Source: Arthrobacter sp. FB24
GTDB taxonomy: Bacteria; Actinomycetota; Actinomycetes; Actinomycetales; Micrococcaceae
Direction: 5' to 3'
Assembly: GCF_000196235.1 (NCBI RefSeq)
Contig: NC_008537.1
Span: forward strand, 95,539 to 159,538
Length of the DNA stretch: 64,000 bases
The notes under the pieces were generated by a model that saw only the letters and a list, made by a program, of their open reading frames with translations, searched no databases and was not told the DNA's origin. A program made the position numbers and the translations under genes. Within the stretch, counting starts at the first letter, position 1, and each line of letters opens with the position of its first letter. Positions 56,729 to 64,000 of the stretch are shown in pieces.

Positions 56729-57623
56729 GGAGTTCCTTTCGCATGCTCGCGCGGCCGGTCAGGACGATCAGGGTGACCCCGACGGCGAGGAAGGCCAGGA
56801 TGACCATGATCCCGCCGGTCATCGTGCCGCTGGCCTGGGGGTCCTGCAGCAGGATCGAAGCGACGTGTTTGAACTGCTCCCCGAGGGACAGGGGGCCGGT
56901 GAGGGAGCCGGTGACGGCGAAGATCCCGGTCTGCGGGGCCGCGGGAGGTGTCACCGGGTTCAACAGCGAGACCGGGTGAACGGCGGTGCCGAGCAGGGGC
57001 AGGACGAAAATAATGACGCTCCAGACCACGATGGGAACCAGGAGCGCGGCGGTGTAGCTGGATGCGTGGAGCCCGGCCAGCATGCCCAGGGCCACGAAGA
57101 AGAGCAGGAAGATCCATGCCAGGGCAAAGAGGGCGGTGAGCCGGAGCAGCTGGCCGGGTGCCGGGATGCTGCCGGTGACCGCGCTGATGGAGGCCATGCT
57201 TATCAGCGCCGAGGCCGCCAGCACGCCCAGGAGTCCCAGGCTGATGCCGGTAAATTTCGCGGCCAGGTACCCGGCCGGGGACAGGCGCCGGGTCAGGACC
57301 AGGTCGATCGTCCGGGCACGCCGGTCCCGCATCCCGGACTGCACACCGGTCACAACAGCCAGGAGAGCCCCGATCAGGAGGATGTAAATGACGGTATTGC
57401 GGGCGTAGTAGAGGGCCGGGACGTTGCCGAAGGGGTTAGGGGCACTTGTCAGTCCCTGGCCGGCGGCTGAGTTGTACACGTTCGTGACGGTTGCCTTCGC
57501 GGCCGAGCCGATGAACGCCGAGACTGCGGTCATGCCGATAAACACGGCCAGGAGCAACTGGGGCAGACGTTCACGTCCGGCGCTGCGCAGTTCATGACTG
57601 ACGGTGGCGGCCCAGGGATTCAT
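56721..57623 (-). CDS. ABC-2 type transporter permease (NosY-like), first
   Basis: 300 residues from ATG 57623, which overlaps the ATPase stop (ATGA). GVQSGMRDRRARTIDLVLTRRLSPAGYLAAKFTGISLG is the conserved loop, and six helices are visible. The open frame upstream is the shadow of the ATPase gene and was excluded. Confidence 0.85.
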   Translation of the reverse strand: MNPWAATVSHELRSAGRERLPQLLLAVFIGMTAVSAFIGSAAKATVTNVYNSAAGQGLTSAPNPFGNVPALYYARNTVIYILLIGALLAVVTGVQSGMRDRRARTIDLVLTRRLSPAGYLAAKFTGISLGLLGVLAASALISMASISAVTGSIPAPGQLLRLTALFALAWIFLLFFVALGMLAGLHASSYTAALLVPIVVWSVIIFVLPLLGTAVHPVSLLNPVTPPAAPQTGIFAVTGSLTGPLSLGEQFKHVASILLQDPQASGTMTGGIMVILAFLAVGVTLIVLTGRASMRKELHD

Positions 57624-58357
57624 GACGGGGTGCCGGCTTCGATGTGGAGGTAGATGTCTTCCAGGGATGCCTGGTCGGGGAAGGCCCCGAGGGTGGCCGC
57701 GACGGAGTTCTGGTAGATCAGCCGCCCTGAGCTGAGGATTCCGATGCTGGTGCACGTTTTGGTCACTTCGGCCAGGAGGTGGGTGTTCATGAACACCGTC
57801 ATTCCCAGTGACCGGTTGAGGCCGATGATGATTTCCCGCAGGTTGGCCACCCCTTGCGGGTCCAGCCCGGAGGTCGGTTCGTCCAGGAACAGCACCGCCG
57901 GTTCGTGCAGGATGGCCTGGGCGATGCCGGCGCGTTGACGCATCCCTTTGCTGAACGTGGACATTTTCTCGTGGCCGTGGCCGGTGAAGTCCACGGCCCC
58001 AAGGGCCGCTTCGATCCGGGCTGCGGGGGCCGCTATCCCGGAGAGCCTGGCGAAGAACGTCAGGTTCTCGGTGAGGGTGAGGTTGTCGTAGAACTGGACA
58101 TTCTCCGGCAGGTAACCGATCGAGCGGCGCACCAGGTCAGCGCCGGTGGCCACGTCATGGCCGGCGATGCGGGCTGTGCCGGACGTAGCCGGCAGCAGGG
58201 TGGTCAGGATGTTCACGGTGGTGGTTTTACCCGCCCCGTTGTGTCCGAGTAGCCCGAAGATTTCCCCTCGAGGGACCTCGAGGCTCAGGGCCTGGAGGGC
58301 CTGCTTGGATCCGTAAGCCTTAGCCAGTGAGCTGGTTTCGATTGCCATGTCCGTCAT
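57620..58357 (-). CDS. ABC transporter ATP-binding protein (NosF/CcmA-like)
   Basis: About 245 residues. Walker A GLLGHNGAGKTTTVN, Q-loop GYLPENVQFY, signature variant FSKGMRQRAGIAQA, Walker B VLFLDEPTSGLDP and H-loop NTHLLAE are complete. ATG 58357 was chosen; 58348 and a TTG at 58366 are alternatives. The upstream CTCAGG-like boxes at 58392-58417 suggest control by the local two-component system. Confidence 0.9.
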   Translation of the reverse strand: MTDMAIETSSLAKAYGSKQALQALSLEVPRGEIFGLLGHNGAGKTTTVNILTTLLPATSGTARIAGHDVATGADLVRRSIGYLPENVQFYDNLTLTENLTFFARLSGIAAPAARIEAALGAVDFTGHGHEKMSTFSKGMRQRAGIAQAILHEPAVLFLDEPTSGLDPQGVANLREIIIGLNRSLGMTVFMNTHLLAEVTKTCTSIGILSSGRLIYQNSVAATLGAFPDQASLEDIYLHIEAGTPS

Positions 58358-58448
58358 ACACCGCAACTTATGACGACGCCGGTAAGAGAAACCTGAGGAC
58401 GGGCCTGAACCCCTGAACCCCGGACGCTCGCTCTTGAGCCCCCGGGCG

Positions 58449-59771
58449 TCAGCGGCTCAGGCCGAGGGCCGGAGCCAGCCAGTCCAGGGCCGGTCCCATC
58501 GTTTGTCGGGGGATCTCCCAGGAGTGCCCCTGGCCCGGGACCAGGACGGTCCTGACGCTCATGCCGGCTTTGGCGGCCGCGTCAGCGGTCCGGGCCTGGT
58601 ATCCGGAGAACGTTCCATCCTGCGCCCCGGCGGCAAGGTAGATCCTGCTGTGGCTGTAGTGCCCGGCGGCCAGGACCTTCAGGGGCGAGACCGCATCAAA
58701 GGCTGCCGTGTTGCCGCCGAACGCCTGGGCGATAGTTGCGGACCGGTCCGGGCCCAGCGCGGGTTCGGCTTCGCCGCTGAGGTCGATCGCGGAAGGGTAG
58801 ATGTCCGGGTGCAGTGCCGCCATCTGCAGGGCGCAGGTCCCGCCGAAGGAGAACCCGCCGACCGCCCAGCGGGCCGGGACCGGATCCACTCTCAGGGTGG
58901 TCTTGATCCACGCCGGAACATCGGTGGCGAGATAGGTGCCGGCGTTGGCGATCTTCGAATCCATGCACATGGTGTTCCCCGGCGCCGAGCCGTTGACATC
59001 CGGGATAACGACAACCGGGGCGAGCCCTTCGTGCGCTGCTGCGAAGGCATTCATGGTTGTTGCTACTCCTCCGGCGGTGATCCAGTCCGCCGGTGAGCCG
59101 GGCTGGCCCGCCACCAAGACCAGGACAGGCATCGCCGGCCGGGACGGGGCCTGGTAGGCCGGGGGGAGGTAGACGTACGCGGGGCGTGCAGCGAAACCTG
59201 AAACGATACCCGGAATCTGCACCGAGCTTATCGTCCCGGTCGCGGGGAGCCCCGGCGGTTTCACCCAGGTCGAGGCCACCGGGCCAGTCTTCGGGCCGGA
59301 AGCCGGCCCGGGCATGGTGCGGGGTACCGCGCGCGCGGCCTGCGGCAGCGCCCCGATGGCGGCGGTACTGGCCCCGGTCATGTCACCCAGGGTCCGGTAC
59401 GCGGCGAAGTAGATGTTCACTTGTAACGCCGCCACCAGAATCAGCGCCGTCATGGCCACCGGTGCCAGGATTCTGCGGCGCCGGGAGCTTCCGGCCAGGT
59501 TCAGCCCGGCCAGCAGCACAGCCCAGTACGCGAGCCCCATCCACACGGTCACGGGCAGCGGCAGCTCCTGGGCCGAAACCCCCGCGGCGTGGACCAGAAC
59601 CCAGCCCGTCCCCGCAGCCAGCAGTGCCGCGGCCAGAAAGGCCCCGCCCGTGGCCATCCACCAGCGCCGCCGGCGGCGGATCAGCAGGAAGAGCGCGGCC
59701 GCCGCGGCAGCAACAGCGGTGCAGGCCGGGACTGCCCCGCTCAACAGCTCCACTCCGGTCAGGGTGATCAT
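58449..59771 (-). CDS. Membrane-anchored alpha/beta-hydrolase esterase
   Basis: 440 residues: about four N-terminal transmembrane helices (10-130), then an extracytoplasmic esterase D/mycolyltransferase-like domain. The nucleophile elbow is GGFSFGGTC, the oxyanion-side region VVVIPDVNGSAPGN, an acid near LAAGAQDGTFSGY, and the catalytic His in GQGHSWEIPRQ. The layout (membrane domain plus antigen-85-like fold) is common in actinobacteria, acting on envelope lipids or sugars. No partner gene proves the substrate. Confidence 0.8.
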   Translation of the reverse strand: MITLTGVELLSGAVPACTAVAAAAAALFLLIRRRRRWWMATGGAFLAAALLAAGTGWVLVHAAGVSAQELPLPVTVWMGLAYWAVLLAGLNLAGSSRRRRILAPVAMTALILVAALQVNIYFAAYRTLGDMTGASTAAIGALPQAARAVPRTMPGPASGPKTGPVASTWVKPPGLPATGTISSVQIPGIVSGFAARPAYVYLPPAYQAPSRPAMPVLVLVAGQPGSPADWITAGGVATTMNAFAAAHEGLAPVVVIPDVNGSAPGNTMCMDSKIANAGTYLATDVPAWIKTTLRVDPVPARWAVGGFSFGGTCALQMAALHPDIYPSAIDLSGEAEPALGPDRSATIAQAFGGNTAAFDAVSPLKVLAAGHYSHSRIYLAAGAQDGTFSGYQARTADAAAKAGMSVRTVLVPGQGHSWEIPRQTMGPALDWLAPALGLSR

Positions 59772-59829
59772 GCGGTCCTCTAACAGGTCAGGACATTGTG
59801 GACGCCGGGGGATTGTTACCGGGGACAGG

Positions 59830-59863
59830 AGGACCCGCGAAGCCGGGGTGCTTCGCGGGTCCT
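59830..59863 (-). terminator. Strong 14-bp-stem terminator
   Basis: AGGACCCGCGAAGC (59830-59843) pairs perfectly with GCTTCGCGGGTCCT (59850-59863) around a 6-nt loop, downstream of the small secreted-protein gene at 59930-60268 and upstream of the esterase gene, separating the two minus-strand units. Confidence 0.85.
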
Positions 59864-59929
59864 GGTATGCCGGCGGTGAGGGCTGGGGGGTCCGTGGCGC
59901 CGGCTGGTTTCTTCCCTGGGTGCCCGGTG

Positions 59930-60268
59930 TTACGGAGTTCCGGGGGCGTCGCCCGGATCGGTGTGCTCACCGGTCTGTTCGACGTTCGGTCCGGTATCAC
60001 CGGGGGCTTCAGGGGCGTCTGCCTTTTCGGTTCCCTCGGCCGCGCCCGGGGCGTCGGCGGCGTCGCCGGGCGTGGCCTTCTCCACCGTGCCCGGCGCGTC
60101 GGCCGTGTCACCCGGGGTGGGGGTATCCGCGGTGACGGACTGGGTGGTGGTCGGTGACGGGGAGGGGGTGGCAGCGTTTGCTGCCCCGATGCCGAGTCCG
60201 GCCAGGCCGAGGACTCCTGCGCTGACGATGACGATTTTTGTCCTGGCTTTCAGGTCTTTGACGTTCAT
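59930..60268 (-). CDS. Small secreted low-complexity protein
   Basis: 112 residues from ATG 60268 with AAAGGAG upstream. A signal peptide (IVIVSAGVLGLAGLGIGAANA) is followed by an acidic Pro/Ala/Gly/Asp/Glu tail with repeats of the type TPGDTADAPG, ATPGDAADAPG and EAPGDTG. It has no cysteines. It is divergent from the histidine kinase with boxed repeats between, so it is probably a regulon member; an envelope role is inferred only from secretion. Confidence 0.7.
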   Translation of the reverse strand: MNVKDLKARTKIVIVSAGVLGLAGLGIGAANAATPSPSPTTTQSVTADTPTPGDTADAPGTVEKATPGDAADAPGAAEGTEKADAPEAPGDTGPNVEQTGEHTDPGDAPGTP

Positions 60269-60350
60269 GTCCGGCTCCTTTCGTGGCGGGTTGCGGGTCC
60301 GCCGGCGCCTCCCGGTGCGGGGGGCTATGGATCCAGTGTGTCCCGCGGGA

Positions 60351-60388
60351 CCTGAGAGGACCCTTAACCCGGTTGAGATCCCGCTGAA
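60351..60388. promoter_or_regulatory. Four half-sites with 5-nt spacing between the kinase and the secreted protein
   Basis: On the minus strand: TTCAGC-N5-CTCAAC, then 4 nt, then TTAAGG-N5-CTCAGG, each pair with an 11-bp period. This matches the boxes at 55115 and 63174 and suits tandem dimers of the OmpR-type regulator at 62413. Confidence 0.5.
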
Positions 60389-60454
60389 CCGGATCCGGTA
60401 CCCTGCCACGGGAGGGGTTTGGTATCTGCACCGTGCCGGGCCCATCCTTGGATT

Positions 60455-61909
60455 ATGGATACTGACCGGGTTCTGCCCTCTGCCGGCGGCGCGCGGTGGG
60501 GTGTGCGCAAGCGCGCCACGGCAACTGCGGTTCTGGTGGTCGCGGCGGCTCTGGCCGTGGGCGGGCTGGTCCTGCTCGTGTTGCTGCAGACCTCTCTGGT
60601 CGCTTCAACGGAAACGGCCGCCCGGCGGCAGGCGGCGGATGTGATCGCGCAGATCTCCGGGCAGGATGTCGCCGAAGCGGGCCAATACATTGTCTCGACC
60701 GCCCACACCGGCCAGTATGTGCAGATCCTTACTCCCGGCGGGGCGGTTTTTGCCGCCTCGGTGCCGGCGGCGAAGACGGTTGCCCTCACTTCCCTGCGGC
60801 CCGGTCACGGGCAGACTCTCACGCAGGATGTGTCCGGGCTGCCCAGTCTGCGCGATGATGATGATTTCCTGATCATCGCGACCGGCGCCGACGTCGGCGG
60901 TCGCCTTTACACCGTCGTCGTGGCCGCGACGGTGCAGGTCCAGGCGGATACGGTGTCCACCGTGGCCTGGTTCATCCTCGGAGCCACCCCGCTGTTACTG
61001 GTAGTTGTGGGCGTGTCGGTCTGGGTGCTGGTGGGCCGGTCCCTGCGGCAGGTTGAACGGATCCGCGGCCAGGTCGCAGGGATCAGCGCCCGGAACCTGG
61101 ACGGCCGCGTTGACGTCCCGCCGACCAGTGATGAGATCCAGGCGCTGGCGGAGACGATGAACATGATGCTGGGCAGGCTGCAGGCCTCGGACCAGGAACA
61201 GCGCCGCTTCGTCTCGGATGCCAGCCATGAACTCCGCAGCCCGCTCGCGACCCTCAGTGCCGGTGTGGAGATCGCCGCCGCCGACGCCTCGGGGGCGACG
61301 TGGGAACACATGAAAACCGTTCTCGCCGGCGAAACGGCCCGCATGCGGTATCTGGTCGAGGATCTGTTGACCCTGGCCAAAACGAACGACGGCGGCCTGC
61401 GCCTGGAAACTACAGATGTGGACCTCGACGATGTCCTGAACGAAGAAGTCCGCCGGTTGCGCTCCACCAGCACCCGCCGGATCGAAGCCAGCCTCGAACC
61501 CTCCCGGATCACCGGGGACCCGCGGCGCCTGGCCCAGGTCATACGCAACGTCCTGGACAACGCCGACCGGCACGCCGCGTCCCGGATCAGCATCACGTTG
61601 CGCAACACCGGCAGCGGGGCACAGATCACGATCGATAACGACGGCCCGCCGGTGCCGGCGGCCGACCGGGAACGGATCTTTGAACGGTTCGTCCGGCTGG
61701 ATCAAAGCCGGTCCCGCGAAAGCGGCGGCAGCGGCCTTGGCCTGGCCATCGCCGCCGGCATCATGACAGCCCACCACGGCTGGATCCGCACCGGCGAAAC
61801 CCTCGGCGGCGGATGCCGCTTCGAACTGGGCTTCGCCCCGGCACCGGAACCCCGCCAACCAAAGGACCCGGTCACGGCGGGAGACCCGCGGGCGCCGGAT
61901 ACCCCGTAA
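60455..61909 (+). CDS. Sensor histidine kinase (HAMP-HisKA-HATPase)
   Basis: 484 residues from ATG 60455. Two transmembrane helices (about 18-45 and 168-192) flank an extracytoplasmic sensor; HAMP about 193-250 (VGRSLRQVERIRGQV); the phosphoacceptor His in SDASHELRSPLATL; N-box NVLDNADRHA; G-boxes IFERFVRLDQSRS and GGSGLGLAIA. The start at 60455 gives the expected short cytoplasmic N-terminus; upstream codons read through the divergent promoter. The likely cognate regulator (62413) is convergent rather than in the same operon. Confidence 0.9.
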   Translation: MDTDRVLPSAGGARWGVRKRATATAVLVVAAALAVGGLVLLVLLQTSLVASTETAARRQAADVIAQISGQDVAEAGQYIVSTAHTGQYVQILTPGGAVFAASVPAAKTVALTSLRPGHGQTLTQDVSGLPSLRDDDDFLIIATGADVGGRLYTVVVAATVQVQADTVSTVAWFILGATPLLLVVVGVSVWVLVGRSLRQVERIRGQVAGISARNLDGRVDVPPTSDEIQALAETMNMMLGRLQASDQEQRRFVSDASHELRSPLATLSAGVEIAAADASGATWEHMKTVLAGETARMRYLVEDLLTLAKTNDGGLRLETTDVDLDDVLNEEVRRLRSTSTRRIEASLEPSRITGDPRRLAQVIRNVLDNADRHAASRISITLRNTGSGAQITIDNDGPPVPAADRERIFERFVRLDQSRSRESGGSGLGLAIAAGIMTAHHGWIRTGETLGGGCRFELGFAPAPEPRQPKDPVTAGDPRAPDTP

Positions 61910-62039
61910 GAGTCCGGCCGGCTTCGCAGCCATCCGGGAGCCCCGGCCCGGCGCCGGCGGTATCCGGACCGCGGAAGCCGGGGTTGCGGGACGGATCGTC
62001 ACAGCGGTTCCTCAGCAGCGGTGAGGAAGTGTGGTCCCC

Positions 62040-62321
62040 ATGAACCTTCGCAGCATACCCGGCACCGCTTTGGCGGTCGTCGTCGCTCTGAGCCTCGGCA
62101 TGGGCTCGGCGTCCGCGGCGGAGCACGGAAAAACCCCGCCGCCGGCGACACCCGCCCACACTGCCGCCCCGGCAGTACACAGCCCCGGCGGCTCTGACCT
62201 GGACGTCCTCACCGGCTACCCCAAGGAAGTCCACACCGATGAGCGGCTGATCGAGGAGGAACTCGAATTCGGCGAAGCCGCCCCGCACACACACCGGCGG
62301 TTCCACGCCGGCACCGCCTAA
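62040..62321 (+). CDS. Small secreted protein between kinase and regulator
   Basis: 93 residues from ATG 62040 (a GTG at 62031 is also possible). Signal peptide ALAVVVALSLGMGSASAAEH, a Pro/His/Ala linker, and an acidic helical end (TDERLIEEELEFGEAAPHTH). Lying between the convergent kinase and regulator, it could be a signal input for the kinase, but this is speculative. Confidence 0.6.
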   Translation: MNLRSIPGTALAVVVALSLGMGSASAAEHGKTPPPATPAHTAAPAVHSPGGSDLDVLTGYPKEVHTDERLIEEELEFGEAAPHTHRRFHAGTA

Positions 62322-62412
62322 GCCAGCCCCGGCCCGACCGGCGCCGGAACCTCCGCAGGCGGCCTCAGGCACCGCGCCGGACCAGGACAATCAGGGCAAG
62401 GGCGGAGGTTTT

Positions 62413-63096
62413 TCACCCGGCCGGCCGGTCGGCGCCCAGCATGTACCCCATGCCCCGGACCGTGGCCAAGGTCTGCAGCCCGAACGGGACATCGATCTTG
62501 CGCCGCAGGTAGCCGATATAGACCTCCACCACGTTGTCGCCGCCTTCAAACGCCGGATCCCAGACGTTGTCGAGGATCTGGGCTTTGGACACGACCTGGC
62601 CATGGCTGCGCATCAGGTAATGCAGCAGACCGTACTCCCGGGCCGTCAGTTCGATGACGGTATCGCCCCGGCGCACGCTGCGGCTGCCCGGGTCCAACGT
62701 CAGCGAACCCACCGTGAGGGTGACAGGCCGCTCCGGCGCGCCCCGCCGGATCAGGGCACGGATCCGGGCAACGAGGACGATAAAGCTGAAAGGCTTGGTC
62801 AGGTAATCATCAGCTCCCAGATCGAAGGCGTCCGTCTGGTCGTATTCCCCGTCCTTGGCCGTCAGCATCAGCACCGGGGTCCAGACCAGCCGCTCCCGCA
62901 ACTCCTTCAGAACGTCGTAACCGTTCTTGAGCGGAAGCATCAGATCCAACAAAATCACGTCGTACGGGTTCTCCGTCGCAGCCCACAAACCACTGACACC
63001 ATCATGGGTGACATCCACCACGAACCCCTCGTTGACCAGCCCGCGCCGGACCGTCTCGGCCAGCATCTTTTCGTCCTCGACCAGCAGAACCCGCAT
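62413..63096 (-). CDS. OmpR/PhoB-family response regulator
   Basis: 227 residues. Receiver: acidic pair EDE near 7-9, phosphoacceptor Asp in VILLDLMLP (D51), conserved Thr in MLTAKDG and Lys in YLTKPFSF. The C-terminal winged helix (ELTAREYGLLHYLMRSHGQVVSKAQILDNVWD, then VVEVYIGYLRRKID and VRGMGYML) is of the OmpR class. The ATG at 63094-63096 is preceded by GAAAGGGG on the minus strand. Divergent from the PAP2 gene, with repeated CTCAGG boxes between; most probably phosphorylated by the kinase at 60455. Confidence 0.93.
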   Translation of the reverse strand: MRVLLVEDEKMLAETVRRGLVNEGFVVDVTHDGVSGLWAATENPYDVILLDLMLPLKNGYDVLKELRERLVWTPVLMLTAKDGEYDQTDAFDLGADDYLTKPFSFIVLVARIRALIRRGAPERPVTLTVGSLTLDPGSRSVRRGDTVIELTAREYGLLHYLMRSHGQVVSKAQILDNVWDPAFEGGDNVVEVYIGYLRRKIDVPFGLQTLATVRGMGYMLGADRPAG

Positions 63097-63150
63097 GTCC
63101 GCACCCCTTTCCTTTGATAGCTGCAGTATCCCGGAGTCCTGTTGTGCGGA

Positions 63151-63190
63151 ACCTGAGAAACGTCGAAGCCCCTCTCAGGTTCTTCTCAGA
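63151..63190. promoter_or_regulatory. CTCAGG boxes between the response regulator and PAP2
   Basis: Plus strand CTCAGG-N5-CTCAGA (63174-63179 and 63185-63190, 11-bp period) facing the PAP2 gene, plus an opposing CCTGAGA (63152-63158) that forms an inverted repeat with TCTCAGG and faces the regulator gene. Probable autoregulation and PAP2 control by the OmpR-type regulator. Confidence 0.55.
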
Positions 63191-63252
63191 GCCGGTGCCG
63201 CAAGCTGGTGGCACGCCCCGCGCATCAGCACTCGAACTGTCAGGACTGCACC

Positions 63253-63981
63253 ATGGATACCTCCCCGGCCCGCCGGAGCACAATATTTCCCGGACTTCAG
63301 TCCTGGTGGTGGGTCACCGTGGCTGCCTCCATCTTCGCCACCACCGCCGCGGCCGGAATGGTGGCGAAGTCTTTCGGGCCGGTGTCACCGGAACTGGGAC
63401 TGGACATTGCCCTGAGCCACGGCCGAAACAGTGCCCTAACCGGGTTGAGCGAGGCCATCCACTACGGACTGGGACCGGTAGGAGCGGTGACGCTCGTCCT
63501 GGTCATCTGCCTGTATCTGCTCGGGGTCCGCCGCAACCCGGTGCAGGCGGTGGCGTTCGGGTCCGTCGTCGCCGCCGGCTGGCTGGCCTCATCTGCGGTC
63601 AAAGCACTGGTGGGCCGCTCCCGGCCGCCGGGGGACGTGACAGCGTCCCTGGTCGTTGAAACAGGCCACAACAGTTTCCCCTCCGGCCACACGGCCTTCG
63701 CCGTCTCCCTGGTCCTCGCCGCCGTGCTGGTCCTGGCCCGCAGCAAGGGTCAACGGCTGGCAGCGCTGGTCGCGGGTTCGCTTTTCGCGGCAGTCGTCGC
63801 GTTCTCCCGCCTTTACCTCGGGGTCCATTACCTCAGTGACGTGGTCGGTTCGGTGTTCATCAGCACCGCGGCGGTCCTGGCCTGGTTGCCGGTATGGAAT
63901 ACCCTCATTGCACCCCGGATCGGCCGGGTGCAGCTGATCCGGAAGTTCGACCGCACGGCCACGGACCGTACCCGGCGGTAA
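63253..63981 (+). CDS. PAP2-family membrane phosphatase
   Basis: 242 residues from ATG 63253. The three phosphatase motifs are complete: KALVGRSRPP, NSFPSGHTAF and SRLYLGVHYLSD, in a six-helix membrane protein. Probable substrates are phosphatidic acid or undecaprenyl pyrophosphate. It is divergent from the response regulator with regulator boxes in the promoter, placing it with DedA in an envelope-lipid regulon. Confidence 0.9.
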   Translation: MDTSPARRSTIFPGLQSWWWVTVAASIFATTAAAGMVAKSFGPVSPELGLDIALSHGRNSALTGLSEAIHYGLGPVGAVTLVLVICLYLLGVRRNPVQAVAFGSVVAAGWLASSAVKALVGRSRPPGDVTASLVVETGHNSFPSGHTAFAVSLVLAAVLVLARSKGQRLAALVAGSLFAAVVAFSRLYLGVHYLSDVVGSVFISTAAVLAWLPVWNTLIAPRIGRVQLIRKFDRTATDRTRR

Positions 63982-64000
63982 CCCGTGCGGAAAGAGGCCC

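Noticed and set aside
59093..59767. Plus-strand frame opposite the esterase
   Set aside because: Pro/Arg/Ser-rich shadow; the minus-strand esterase has a signal/membrane region and catalytic triad.

Overview
The window reads as part of a large plasmid (or a plasmid-like integrative element) from a high-GC actinobacterium, most probably a member of the Micrococcaceae (Arthrobacter/Pseudarthrobacter-like). This rests on the GC-rich codon use, many GTG starts with 4-nt GTGA/ATGA overlaps, the CmtR/CadD/DUF305/DUF6153/SHOCT/MCO metal cassette, and a primase-type Rep plus ParA/ParB-like pair plus an actinobacterial (SCO6880-type) type IV secretion cluster. No rRNA, tRNA or CRISPR was recognised. 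The lineage is inferred from protein families, not proven.

Layout. (1) 1-9639: cytochrome c/thiol redox genes (ccsB end, resB, a TlpA-like lipoprotein, ccdA) wrapped around a cadmium/divalent-metal operon (CmtR-like sensor, P1B ATPase, LspA, CcdA, CadD). A frameshifted CYP152 peroxygenase and a PaaK-like adenylate-forming enzyme also lie here. (2) 9640-10056: decayed serine-recombinase and Tn3-type transposase fragments. (3) 10319-12771: a compact ubiquitin-like conjugation operon made of a palindromic site, a 48-residue His/Pro/Glu repeat protein ending in Gly, an E2-E1 fusion and a JAB/JAMM peptidase. It has no CD-NTase and no recognisable beta-grasp ubiquitin. (4) 13268-18411: a copper-type periplasmic cassette (SHOCT, cupredoxin, DUF6153, DUF305, BNR-repeat protein, multicopper oxidase). 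(5) 18478-26528: a complex I membrane arm (nuoA, H, J, K, L, M, N) in which one 364-aa protein with a Met/His-rich linker sits where nuoB, C and D would be. No NADH or Fe-S subunits are present.

(6) 26592-38451, minus strand: a conjugation-type secretion operon (coupling ATPase, VirB4-like ATPase, SCO6880 protein, TrbL/VirB6, pilin-like protein, ParA-like ATPase, transglycosylase-CHAP hydrolase). No relaxase lies in the window. (7) 38553-41844: small regulators and an operon EspR-like HTH / MAB_1171c-like membrane protein / ImmA-IrrE peptidase / MpaB-like oxygenase, bounded on both sides by the same 18-bp palindrome. (8) 42210-46300: replication and partition (ribbon-helix-helix-like protein, primase-type Rep, ParB-like and ParA). 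(9) 46834-52235: a truncated antitoxin-like fragment, a Tn554-like pair of tyrosine recombinases and an IS256-family element with 29-bp inverted repeats. (10) 52356-54100: small unknowns and a tandem B-lectin protein. (11) 54315-63981: a cell-envelope module (DedA, ABC exporter, membrane-anchored esterase, small secreted proteins, PAP2 phosphatase) around a convergent OmpR-type response regulator and histidine kinase. Repeated CTCAGG-type boxes lie upstream of several of these units.

The two most unusual modules are the ubiquitin-like operon and the NADH-module-free complex I cluster embedded in copper-related genes. All functions are assigned by reading motifs by eye; no database search was run.
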